In this document: positions 53,060-61,327 of the stretch, one piece after another | Layout of the letters: every line of letters starts with the position of its first letter | How positions within the stretch are numbered: position 1 is the first letter of the stretch | Notes under the pieces: model-generated | The model's database searches: none | What the model was told of the DNA's origin: nothing | The model's input: the letters and a program-made list of their open reading frames with translations, nothing else | DNA from: GCA-2748055 sp043797815 | Lineage (GTDB): Bacteria; Bacteroidota; Bacteroidia; Bacteroidales; GCA-2748055 | NCBI GenBank assembly: GCA_043797815.1 | Contig: JAZDPG010000076.1 | Coordinates: forward strand, 1 to 64,000 | Reading direction: 5' to 3' | Length of the DNA stretch: 64,000 nucleotides | Position numbers and translations under genes: made by a program

Positions 53060-56000
53060 TTACCACAGGAAGCTCACCGGTCCTTCGATCCCGGCAGCTT
53101 TCAGCGGCTTCCCGGAATCCAGGTACTGCCGGATGGGCGATGTGGTCCAGAGCGTCTTCAATTCGCCTTCCCTGATGATTTCACCAATGATCCTGTTCCT
53201 GTAACAGTTGCCAACCTTCACCTCCAGTGTGTTGGCTCCCGGAACCGCTGTGGAAGTTGCATTAAACAGGTAATCCGGGAAGACCGCAGATCCCAGGGTA
53301 TGACCGTTCAGGGTAGCCCGGTAGCCATCTGCAACGGCGCCCAGAGAAAGATAGAGCGGATCCCTGCCTGCCACCGAGTCGGGAAGATCAAAACTCACCC
53401 TGTAGGATGCCTCACCGGAATAATACCTGACCTCCGGATCATCGGACTCCGTGTAGGATTTAAAACCTGAAATGGACACAGGGGCCCTGTCCAGTAGATC
53501 GTCGAAGGCAATGGTCCCGTTAAACTCCTCTACGGGATATGCGTTCATAAGATCTTTGCGGATGGGCAGGCCCCCGTTTTGGGGAATACCGAAAAGGACA
53601 AACAGGGAACCCTTCGGCGGGAAAGTGAGGCTGAATTCGGTGATCCCTCCCTGGGTACTGACATCATCCACATTGAACATCCCGCCGTAGAGCGGGTCCC
53701 AGAGCTGAGGATCTGATCCGGCGGCCAGGAAACGGCAGGTACGGGTCACCTCCCTGTCCTCCTGGTTCGCAACGAACCAAAGGTCGGCACTGCCTGTTTT
53801 CTTATGAATATAGATCAGCGGGGGATCCGCCTGTTCGGCAGTGGAGAAATCCGGTGCAAAATTCTCCGCTGCGATAACCTCTTCCAGGGAGCTTCCACCA
53901 TATACCCTGCCCTTTCCGTAGGTATTCCCGTATTCTCCCGAATTGCCGGCCGGACCCCAGAGTTTATCGGCCAGTGCCCCCAGTTCCATGTCGTTTTCCT
54001 CCGCATTCATCATGGACAGCGTATGAACCGGTTTAGGCCCCCATAGGATGGCACCCTTTTTTACCAATACTTCTAACATCTTCAGGGTTGCCAGTTCCAT
54101 CCCCTGATCATCGGGCAGCAGGATCATCCGGTATTTCATTCCGTTGTCCAGCATGATGCTTCCTCCCGTTACTTCTGCCCTCAGTAAAATATCTGAATTG
54201 CATTTCTGAACCCTGAAACCAGGAGGAATATTTTGTTCCCATTGCGGGCTCCAGGGGTCATAGTTCCGGTCACCCACAAAGCAAAGCAGGTCGGCCTTGA
54301 CAGTGCCCTTCTGCAGGAGGTACTGTATTCTCCGGTGATAATCAAACCATTGGGAAGCGTAAGGCCACCAGGGATTATGCCGGTTAAAGGTTTGCCCGAA
54401 TTGTCCCAAGGTAATCCCCGGCTTGCGTTCACCCGGCTGGTGCACATAGCTGTGGAGTACCATCTGGTTCACACCGGTGCAGAAAGCCCTGTCTCCAAAC
54501 AGTTTCAGGTCCCAGGGCGTTTCCGAGTAATTGGCATATCCGGTATAAGCCTCAGCAGGGACGACCTGCTTGCCATAGAGAGCCGCAGCATGCATGGGCA
54601 TGTCAGATCCGGCTCTTTCGACCGGTTCATATTTGATCAATCCGCTTTCACTCTCCAGTCCGGCCCAGAATTCAAACATGGGTACATCCATATAGCTGTT
54701 TGACCTGAGTACGTCCAGAGGCGGATAACCGGTACCCCCGTAGATCACTTCTGCATGGGATGCCACCCCAAGGCGGTGACAGAGGGTGTTGTAATGTTCA
54801 TAATAGTTGTGTTCGATCATCTCGGCGATGGTCATGCGATAATCGTGCAGGAATCTTTCGGTTTCTTCCGTATTCCCGACCACCTCCCCGGAAAGTACCG
54901 GCAGCCAGGGGATGATGCTGTAGCCCCTCAATCTGGCAAAATCGGCCGGGAAATTCTGCGTCCAGTTCTGGTATTTACATTCCCAGCTGTCAATAAACAG
55001 GTATTCAAAAGTGTTGCCCGTGAATTCTCCGGCGGTTTCTGCCAGCTTTGCCGGGAAGGCGGTAAAATGGGCATTCAGTGCTGAAGTATCCATTTTGTCG
55101 CACTCAAGCCCCCTCCCGGCCAGGGTAGCCGGACCGTTCACTACCCCCGTGGTGGTATATCCGATCCTGAGGATGGTCCAGTCACCTGCCGGAACATCCC
55201 ACCTGAGGACCCCATCCTCCCCGAGCAGAGCGGTAAGGTCGGTCACCTGTAACGGATCCACAGACAGGGCCCCCGGCTCACCTGCTGCAAACAGGTCACC
55301 GACCGCATCGGCTTTGGTTGTGGCGGTCTTTTCCAAATGATGGGGAATTTCTGTAAAATAGACCGGCAATTCATTCTCCGGCAGAAGTTCCAGCTCTGAG
55401 ATCCCAAACGTGTTAAAACGTTCGCTGTCCCTGTAGTTACTGATCAAAACCCTGAATTCGCCAGCGGTTGTTTCAGGAAAAGGAATCATTGCCGTCTGAT
55501 TGATCTCCTGGCTTTCGTATTCTGCGATGGTCCTGAACCCGGAGCCTCTATCAGCTGCCTGCAGCGTAACCGAGAAGCGGATATCAGCCATGGAACCCCA
55601 CTGGAAATCTTTGCGGGGATGGAGGGCAAGCGTTGACACCGTCATTGGTCCGGGCAATGTAATATCAATGGTGGCAGGGCCTGTAAGTGATATCATGCTG
55701 AAAGGATTTCCGTCAAACAGGAGATCCCCGGACGGAGCACCATTCACCCGGATTTCCGGAGAGGAAAAGGCAAAGTGATTCCCGCTGTGCAGGGAAGGAA
55801 ATCCCAGGACTGCAATATCCCTGTAGAAATCATAGTTTGACGCTGGTTCGGGCAGCTGCACCGAAACATTTCCCGGCCCGCTTACCATTCGTTTGCTCCA
55901 TACACAAAGTTTCATTGATTGTTCCGGAGTGACCCAGGGTCCGCCACTGGTGCTCCATCCGTCGCAATTATGCACACCGATGGCTATCCCGAGCCTGTCT

Positions 56001-56335
56001 GCCTCCTCCAGCGCCCACCTGAACATTCCGAACCATTCGGGTGTGCCGAAAAGCACCGGTTCAACTCCCAGGTCCCGTTCCCCGTGGAGGCTTACATTCA
56101 ATATGGTGGCCGTCGATATTCCTGCCTGTTTCATCGCCTCAAGGTCGGCCGTAATCCCCTCCCTTGTGATGGCATTATCAAGCCAGTGCCACCAGGTGTG
56201 GACAGCATATTCGGAACCGGGATCAGTGAATCCGGCAGGATCGGGCGGCTGCAAAGCCCGGGGGCCGCACCCCGGCAGTACCACGGACAGGAGTATGTAG
56301 ATAACGGATACCTGAAGTAACGAACTTTTTTTCAT
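53060..56335 (-). CDS. GH106-like alpha-L-rhamnosidase lipoprotein
   Basis: A 1091-residue lipoprotein (lipobox VVLPGC). The start of the mature protein has 'YAVHTWWHWLDNAITREGI' and 'DLEAMKQAGISTATILNVSL', hallmarks of the GH106 family, followed by 'GVHNCDGWSTSGGPWV'. Later parts include 'EYLFIDSWECKYQNWTQNFP' and 'HAEVIYGGTGYPPLDVLRSN', where family catalytic glutamates lie, and C-terminal beta-sandwich domains. GH106 enzymes release alpha-L-rhamnose from pectins and other glycans. Divergent from the esterase gene across about 210 bases. Confidence 0.85.
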   Translation of the reverse strand: MKKSSLLQVSVIYILLSVVLPGCGPRALQPPDPAGFTDPGSEYAVHTWWHWLDNAITREGITADLEAMKQAGISTATILNVSLHGERDLGVEPVLFGTPEWFGMFRWALEEADRLGIAIGVHNCDGWSTSGGPWVTPEQSMKLCVWSKRMVSGPGNVSVQLPEPASNYDFYRDIAVLGFPSLHSGNHFAFSSPEIRVNGAPSGDLLFDGNPFSMISLTGPATIDITLPGPMTVSTLALHPRKDFQWGSMADIRFSVTLQAADRGSGFRTIAEYESQEINQTAMIPFPETTAGEFRVLISNYRDSERFNTFGISELELLPENELPVYFTEIPHHLEKTATTKADAVGDLFAAGEPGALSVDPLQVTDLTALLGEDGVLRWDVPAGDWTILRIGYTTTGVVNGPATLAGRGLECDKMDTSALNAHFTAFPAKLAETAGEFTGNTFEYLFIDSWECKYQNWTQNFPADFARLRGYSIIPWLPVLSGEVVGNTEETERFLHDYRMTIAEMIEHNYYEHYNTLCHRLGVASHAEVIYGGTGYPPLDVLRSNSYMDVPMFEFWAGLESESGLIKYEPVERAGSDMPMHAAALYGKQVVPAEAYTGYANYSETPWDLKLFGDRAFCTGVNQMVLHSYVHQPGERKPGITLGQFGQTFNRHNPWWPYASQWFDYHRRIQYLLQKGTVKADLLCFVGDRNYDPWSPQWEQNIPPGFRVQKCNSDILLRAEVTGGSIMLDNGMKYRMILLPDDQGMELATLKMLEVLVKKGAILWGPKPVHTLSMMNAEENDMELGALADKLWGPAGNSGEYGNTYGKGRVYGGSSLEEVIAAENFAPDFSTAEQADPPLIYIHKKTGSADLWFVANQEDREVTRTCRFLAAGSDPQLWDPLYGGMFNVDDVSTQGGITEFSLTFPPKGSLFVLFGIPQNGGLPIRKDLMNAYPVEEFNGTIAFDDLLDRAPVSISGFKSYTESDDPEVRYYSGEASYRVSFDLPDSVAGRDPLYLSLGAVADGYRATLNGHTLGSAVFPDYLFNATSTAVPGANTLEVKVGNCYRNRIIGEIIREGELKTLWTTSPIRQYLDSGKPLKAAGIEGPVSFLW

Positions 56336-56543
56336 TTTTGTCTATGAATGGGTTAGCTTTTGTAAGTTCTGAAAAATTTAGCTTCGGTCAGCTATTCTAT
56401 GAAATGAAATCAATTATATTTCTGATATTTCGAAAAACGATCATTTAATTTGGATCCCTTCAATGATCAATTCAGAATCAAAGGTGAAATATTCACAGAA
56501 AAAGAAAGTCAGATTGACTTATATCTCAATTATCTCCATAAAA

Positions 56544-57632
56544 ATGAAAAAAATAAAGCCTATCACCCTCACAATGCTGATTTGCCTGATCCTGGCATCA
56601 TGTCAGGACCTGGATTACCAGCAGGTTCGTATTCCCAACACCGAAGAGCGTTCGCTCTATTCAAAGATCATGGATTGCGAGTACGGTGTGTATGTGACCC
56701 TTCCCCCGGGCTACAAAGACAATCCTGATAAGATCTACCCGGCACTGTACATCATTGACGGCAACCAGTATTTCGGTTTTACAGTGGAGCCTTACGGATC
56801 GCTCATCTGGGGGAACATGATCAAAGACCATATTGCCATTTCAGTGGCCTATCGTCCCGGACAGATCAATTACCGCTCAAGGGACTTCCGCACCCCGGAA
56901 CGAGCGGCTGATTTTGTGAAGTTTTTCCAAACTGAACTGATCCCCTTTGTGGAGGATAATTACCGGACATCCAAAAAAGACCGCACACTCTTCGGCCATT
57001 CGCTCGGTGGGCACTTCACCCTCTTTATGATGCTGAATGCGCCTGAGACCTTCGAAAATTTCATCGCTTCCGCCCCGGCGGTAAGTGATGAAATCATGAA
57101 ATTTGAGGAGGGTTATGCTGCATCGCATGACGATTTTCCTGTAAAACTATTCCTGGCATCGGGCGAAAACGATCACCTGACGATCGGCGCGAAAAGATTT
57201 GCAGAAAAAATCAAATCGCGCAATTACCCCAGCCTGAAATTCGGTGAATTATATACTGTCAACGGAAATCACGGCACCATCCAGCCCAGTGCCTATATCG
57301 AGGGTCTGCGCTTTGTGCTGGACCGCGCCATCGATCTGGCACCAGAGAAATTCGAACGGCTCGCAGGAAGCTATGTGGATGGAGACAAGACATATACATT
57401 GAGATACGACGGAGGCAACTTCCTGTCCCTTGACGATGTGTCGTGGACCTATGATGCCTGGATTGATGCACCCCTTGTGGAGTGGACCAGAATTTATCCG
57501 GTTTCCGAGACAACGTTCGTTTCAGAAGGATGGCCGGGCACATTCGAGTTCGGCGGCGACCTTTCCTCGCCTGCGAAAACTTTCGGGTTCACAATAAGCG
57601 ACAAACAAATAAAAGCCAGGCGCCTGCCTTGA
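56544..57632 (+). CDS. Esterase-D-type alpha/beta hydrolase lipoprotein
   Basis: A 362-residue lipoprotein read from ATG 56544 (KKIKPITLTMLICLILASC); the 27 extra residues of the longer frame precede a normal signal peptide. The nucleophile elbow is GHSLGG with Ser153, followed by acid and His in 'LASGENDHLTIGAK' and 'NGNHGT'. Similar proteins are carbohydrate esterase 1-like or ferri-siderophore esterases. A C-terminal domain of about 90 residues follows (RLAGSYVDGDKTYTLRYDGG), unlike the plain CE1 fold. It faces the GH106 gene, so a role in glycan deacylation is reasonable. Confidence 0.87.
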   Translation: MKKIKPITLTMLICLILASCQDLDYQQVRIPNTEERSLYSKIMDCEYGVYVTLPPGYKDNPDKIYPALYIIDGNQYFGFTVEPYGSLIWGNMIKDHIAISVAYRPGQINYRSRDFRTPERAADFVKFFQTELIPFVEDNYRTSKKDRTLFGHSLGGHFTLFMMLNAPETFENFIASAPAVSDEIMKFEEGYAASHDDFPVKLFLASGENDHLTIGAKRFAEKIKSRNYPSLKFGELYTVNGNHGTIQPSAYIEGLRFVLDRAIDLAPEKFERLAGSYVDGDKTYTLRYDGGNFLSLDDVSWTYDAWIDAPLVEWTRIYPVSETTFVSEGWPGTFEFGGDLSSPAKTFGFTISDKQIKARRLP

Positions 57633-57662
57633 TGCTTTTCTTCCTGTTTGATATTAGAGCAC

Positions 57663-58475
57663 ATGAACAAATCCAACTATTGCTACCTTAACGGTGACCT
57701 GGTCCGGTACGAAAAATTAAATCTCCATGTTTCTGACCTGTTGTTCCAGAGAGGTTACGGGGTATTTGACTTTTTCCGGTCCAGGAATGGAACCATTCCC
57801 TGGCTAAAGGATTACGAAGAACGCTTCTTTACCTCGCTTGAACTCTCAGGTCTGGAAGTAGACCTGAACAGGGAACGGTTCGAATCCATCATTCACCGGT
57901 TACAACAAAAAAACGGCCTGGTCAACGGTGTCTTCAAAGTCATTGTTACCGGCGGTTATTCAGACAATCTGGAGGCGGTAAGCGGCCCGGCAAACCTGGT
58001 GATTCTGAACCTCCACTGGAACAAGCCTGCCCCCGAGACCTTTGAGAAGGGAGTCCACCTGATCAGCGAAAGTTTTGTCCGGCCCAACCCGGAGATCAAG
58101 ACGCTCTACTACCACAATACCCTGAGGCTGCAAAAAAAACTCAGGGCATACGGGGCAGTGGATGTTTTATTCCACAACAACCGGATCTCAGAAGCATCGC
58201 GCGCCAACCTCTTTTTTGTCAAAGGAGGGCAGGTCTGCACACCCGCCAGCGATATCCTGAAGGGGATCACCCGAAAGCAGGTGTTGTCCATGTTTGGTGA
58301 AATCCGTGTAGAGGACATTGAGGCCGATCGCCTTTACGATTTCGATGAGATATTCCTTACGGCCACCTCCAGGGATGTGACCCCGGTGGTATCGGTGGAA
58401 GGAAAAAGAATCGGCAAGGGCACCCCCGGGCCTGTTACGCGGGAGATCCAGGCAGCATTCAGTTCATCCTTCTAA
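57663..58475 (+). CDS. Aminotransferase class IV (BCAT / aminodeoxychorismate lyase fold)
   Basis: A 270-residue PLP enzyme from ATG 57663. Fold-type IV features: 'LHVSDLLFQRGYGVFDFFR' near the N-terminus, the PLP lysine in PEIKTLYYHN, and 'NNRISEASRANLFFVKGGQV' with the conserved Glu, then 'KGITRKQVL' and 'EIFLTATSRDVTPV'. It could be a branched-chain or D-amino-acid aminotransferase or an aminodeoxychorismate lyase; the sequence does not decide. It follows the esterase stop by 30 bases. No other folate or amino-acid gene is beside it. Confidence 0.9.
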   Translation: MNKSNYCYLNGDLVRYEKLNLHVSDLLFQRGYGVFDFFRSRNGTIPWLKDYEERFFTSLELSGLEVDLNRERFESIIHRLQQKNGLVNGVFKVIVTGGYSDNLEAVSGPANLVILNLHWNKPAPETFEKGVHLISESFVRPNPEIKTLYYHNTLRLQKKLRAYGAVDVLFHNNRISEASRANLFFVKGGQVCTPASDILKGITRKQVLSMFGEIRVEDIEADRLYDFDEIFLTATSRDVTPVVSVEGKRIGKGTPGPVTREIQAAFSSSF

Positions 58476-58529
58476 TATTTGAATTGATGCGGTAAAGAAT
58501 GACCGCAACCGGTTTCTTATGTTAGCGGT

Positions 58530-58555
58530 TTGAGATCCGTTGAGATCCGTTGAGA
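58530..58555 (+). repeat. Short tandem repeat TTGAGATCCG (2.6 copies)
   Basis: Two perfect copies of TTGAGATCCG and a partial third lie between the aminotransferase and the hybrid kinase, about 125 bases upstream of the kinase ATG. No function is evident. Confidence 0.8.
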
Positions 58556-58678
58556 AACAAAAAAATAATCCTAAATTTAAATCACCAATCTATCACCAAA
58601 GGAGGTATTTATAATACTTCAAATCCTCTGCATACTTTACCCGGAACATGCACGATTTCTGACACACAACAACAAGAC

Positions 58679-60607
58679 ATGGGAAAAGAAAATAAGAATC
58701 CCTCCCCCACAAGTTCAAGTGGCGACCAACAATATTACGCGCTTTTCAGCGAGAATACTGCGGTCATGCTTTTGATTGACCCTTCAACAGGTCATATCGT
58801 TGATGCAAATAAAGCAGCATGCAAATTTTATGGTTATGCCCTCAAAGGGTTGACCAGCATGAAAATCCAGGATATCAATACTTTATCTGAAGAACAGGTT
58901 GAAGCAGAAACGGGAAGGGCAAAAAAGCAGAAAAAAAACCATTTCTTATTTGAACACCGCAAAGCAAACGGTACAGTTACACCGGTTGAAGTTTTTTCCG
59001 GAAAAATCACCGTGAAAGACAAACCATTTCTTTTTTCAATAGTGCACGATATTTCCGAACACAAACGTTCATCTGAAGAACTGAAGAAGAGTGAAGAAAG
59101 GCTCCGCATGATGCTCGATGCATCACCTTTTCCTGTTGCGCTGGTAGATACCCAGGATGATATTATTCAATACTGGAGCCGAAGTGCATCTGCTCTGTTC
59201 GGACATACTGCACCCACTGCTGATGAGTGGTATCAGATGGCCTATCCGGATAAAACATACAGGCAGGAGGTGATTGACCGATGGAAGTCACATCTGGAAA
59301 AAGCAAGAATATCTGCTCAACCTGTGAACACCGGAGAATACAACATTACCTGCAGGGACGGGTCGGTACTCATATGTGAACTGTATGCCACATTCCTTGA
59401 GGATTACCTGCTTGTCACCTTCAATGATATTACGAAACGCAAGCAGGATGAAACAGCACTCCTTGAAGCCAAAGAAAAAGCTGAAGAAAGTGACCGTCTT
59501 AAATCCGCCTTTCTTGCCAATATGAGCCATGAAATACGAACTCCCATGAATAGTATTCTTGGGTTTACAGAACTTTTAAAAGAGCCGACCATATCCATTG
59601 AGCAGCAGCAAGATTTTATTCAGACTATTGAGATAAGCGGCGCCCGTATGCTCAATACCATTAATAATATTGTGGATGTTTCGAAAATAGAATCGGGTCT
59701 GACCATTGTAGATATAAAAGAGACGAATCTGAATGAGAAAATTGAATTCATTTATAAATTATTCAAACCGGAAGCTGAAAACAAAGGCTTGCATTTTTTA
59801 TATACAAAAAGTCTGCCAGCCGGGGATGCCATTATTAATACAGACGATGAAAAAGTCCATGGGATAATTACAAACCTGATAAAAAATGCCCTCAAGTTCA
59901 CTTATGACGGTTCTATTGAATTCGGCTATGAGAAAAAAGGGGGCACCCTTGAATTCTATGTAAAAGATACAGGGACAGGCATTAATCAAAAACAAAAGGA
60001 ATTCATTTTCGAAAGATTCAGACAGGGAAGTGACAAACCCGCACGCAATTATGAAGGCAGTGGCTTGGGATTGTCCATAGCAAAATCTTATGTTGAAATG
60101 CTGGGTGGAAAAATCTGGGTGGAGAGCCAGGAAGGCAGGGGTTCTACATTTTATTTTACCATACCTTACGATCCTGTAGCAGCAGAGAAAACAGAATCAA
60201 CAGAGGTGACTGCAGCTGAGTCAGAAAATGCTGAATTAAGCATGCTGAACATACTGGTAGTCGAAGATGATGAATTGTCTTATTCATTGCTTTCAATAAC
60301 CCTCCGTAAAATCAGTAAAAAAATATTACTTGCAGTAACAGGAGTTGAAGCCATTCAGGTTTGCCGGAATAACCCTGACCTTGATTTGATTCTGATGGAC
60401 ATAAGAATGCCCGTCATGGATGGATTAGAAGCTACCCGTCAAATTCGTCGGTTTAACAAGGAAATAATCATTATTGCGCAGACCGCCTATGGATTTGAAA
60501 GCGACTATAAAAAAGCGATGGATGCAGGATGCAATGATTATGTATCTAAACCGCTTAATATCAACTTATTACAAGAACTGATCAAAAAGCACTGTACGAA
60601 GCATTGA
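58679..60607 (+). CDS. Soluble hybrid histidine kinase with two PAS domains and a receiver
   Basis: A 642-residue cytosolic protein from ATG 58679; the longer frame begins with TTG and low-complexity sequence. Order: PAS at about 20-130 (LLIDPSTGHIVDANKAACKF), second PAS at about 140-255, HisKA with His284 (LANMSHEIRTPMNSILGF), HATPase (NLIKNALKFT, DTGTGINQKQKEFIFERF, GSGLGLSIAKSY) and a C-terminal receiver with Asp574 (ILMDIRMPVMDG). No membrane helix. No output domain, so the phosphate must go to another protein. A strong Shine-Dalgarno-like site, AAAGGAGGT at 58598-58606, lies far upstream of this ATG, so an alternative non-ATG start between 58610 and 58679 cannot be excluded. Confidence 0.93.
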   Translation: MGKENKNPSPTSSSGDQQYYALFSENTAVMLLIDPSTGHIVDANKAACKFYGYALKGLTSMKIQDINTLSEEQVEAETGRAKKQKKNHFLFEHRKANGTVTPVEVFSGKITVKDKPFLFSIVHDISEHKRSSEELKKSEERLRMMLDASPFPVALVDTQDDIIQYWSRSASALFGHTAPTADEWYQMAYPDKTYRQEVIDRWKSHLEKARISAQPVNTGEYNITCRDGSVLICELYATFLEDYLLVTFNDITKRKQDETALLEAKEKAEESDRLKSAFLANMSHEIRTPMNSILGFTELLKEPTISIEQQQDFIQTIEISGARMLNTINNIVDVSKIESGLTIVDIKETNLNEKIEFIYKLFKPEAENKGLHFLYTKSLPAGDAIINTDDEKVHGIITNLIKNALKFTYDGSIEFGYEKKGGTLEFYVKDTGTGINQKQKEFIFERFRQGSDKPARNYEGSGLGLSIAKSYVEMLGGKIWVESQEGRGSTFYFTIPYDPVAAEKTESTEVTAAESENAELSMLNILVVEDDELSYSLLSITLRKISKKILLAVTGVEAIQVCRNNPDLDLILMDIRMPVMDGLEATRQIRRFNKEIIIIAQTAYGFESDYKKAMDAGCNDYVSKPLNINLLQELIKKHCTKH

Positions 60608-60686
60608 AGATACTTGATCAATCGGATATGAATTAAGTTCTGACCGTTTTCATGCGGATGCCGGAAGAAACGGCAAGCTCCTAATA

Positions 60687-60705
60687 TGTAGGGCATATCC
60701 CTACA
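60687..60705. promoter_or_regulatory. 19-bp palindrome upstream of the small secreted protein
   Basis: TGTAGGGCATATCCCTACA has perfect 7-base arms and a 5-base centre, followed on the + strand by a run of A. About 45 bases downstream lies a weaker relative (AGGGTATTATCCAATTCCCT). This looks more like a regulator site pair than a terminator for the kinase. It is about 130 bases upstream of the next ATG. Confidence 0.45.
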
Positions 60706-60837
60706 AAAAAAACTCCAAATACTTACAAGGGTATTATCCAATTCCCTACGCTCTGATTTAGAAGGAGTTTATAGGTTTACTTGCTTTGCCCGTAAACCAT
60801 TAGAATTCGCTTTTTAAACCTGAATAAGCCTGAAGCC

Positions 60838-61305
60838 ATGAACCAGAATCTGAAAAATGCCAAACCAGGAATTTCATCTCTCATTTTGCTGTTCACTCTG
60901 TGTTCGGCAAACCTGTTTGCTCAGATCCAGACTGACAGATCCCTTGTCTTGCAGGAGTGTGTCAATATGTATGAACTTCGCCAACACCTAAGCGGTGGTG
61001 ATCCCAATGCTGACGGCCCGGTTTATGTGGTCCCTGCCCCGGAGGAACCGCTTCCTGAAGGGACTGGTCTGACTTCATTCGGAAGAAGGGTAGAGCCTGT
61101 CACAGAGGCAGGTATTCATGAAAGGATGATTGGAGCTTTCTTCCGTTTCAGTAAGCTGGAGATTTCCGGTCATTCAGGAACCGCTGTATTCAGCTACATC
61201 TTCAATTACGATTTCAGCAATAATAGTCACAGCACCATTGAAGTGACAGCTGAGCTGGAAAAAACTCCCAACGGGTGGTCCATCACGAAAAAAACCTTGA
61301 AGTAA
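60838..61305 (+). CDS. Small secreted protein of unknown function
   Basis: A 155-residue protein with a signal peptide (hydrophobic at about 13-28, cleavage near LFAQ). The mature part has a short cysteine (Cys42), an acidic loop (GDPNADGPV) and two beta-hairpin-like stretches at the end ('SGHSGTAVFSYIFNYDFSNN', 'STIEVTAELEKTPNGWSITK'). I recognise no family. It precedes the giant repeat protein by 22 bases and is probably co-transcribed, so it may act in the same surface structure. Confidence 0.7.
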   Translation: MNQNLKNAKPGISSLILLFTLCSANLFAQIQTDRSLVLQECVNMYELRQHLSGGDPNADGPVYVVPAPEEPLPEGTGLTSFGRRVEPVTEAGIHERMIGAFFRFSKLEISGHSGTAVFSYIFNYDFSNNSHSTIEVTAELEKTPNGWSITKKTLK

Positions 61306-61327
61306 AAACACCATAATCAGGTATCTC

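Noticed and set aside
58550..58678. TTG start at 58550 for the hybrid kinase
   Set aside because: It lies within a 10-base tandem repeat, has no ribosome site, and the first 43 residues have no domain character; ATG 58679 fits the PAS start.
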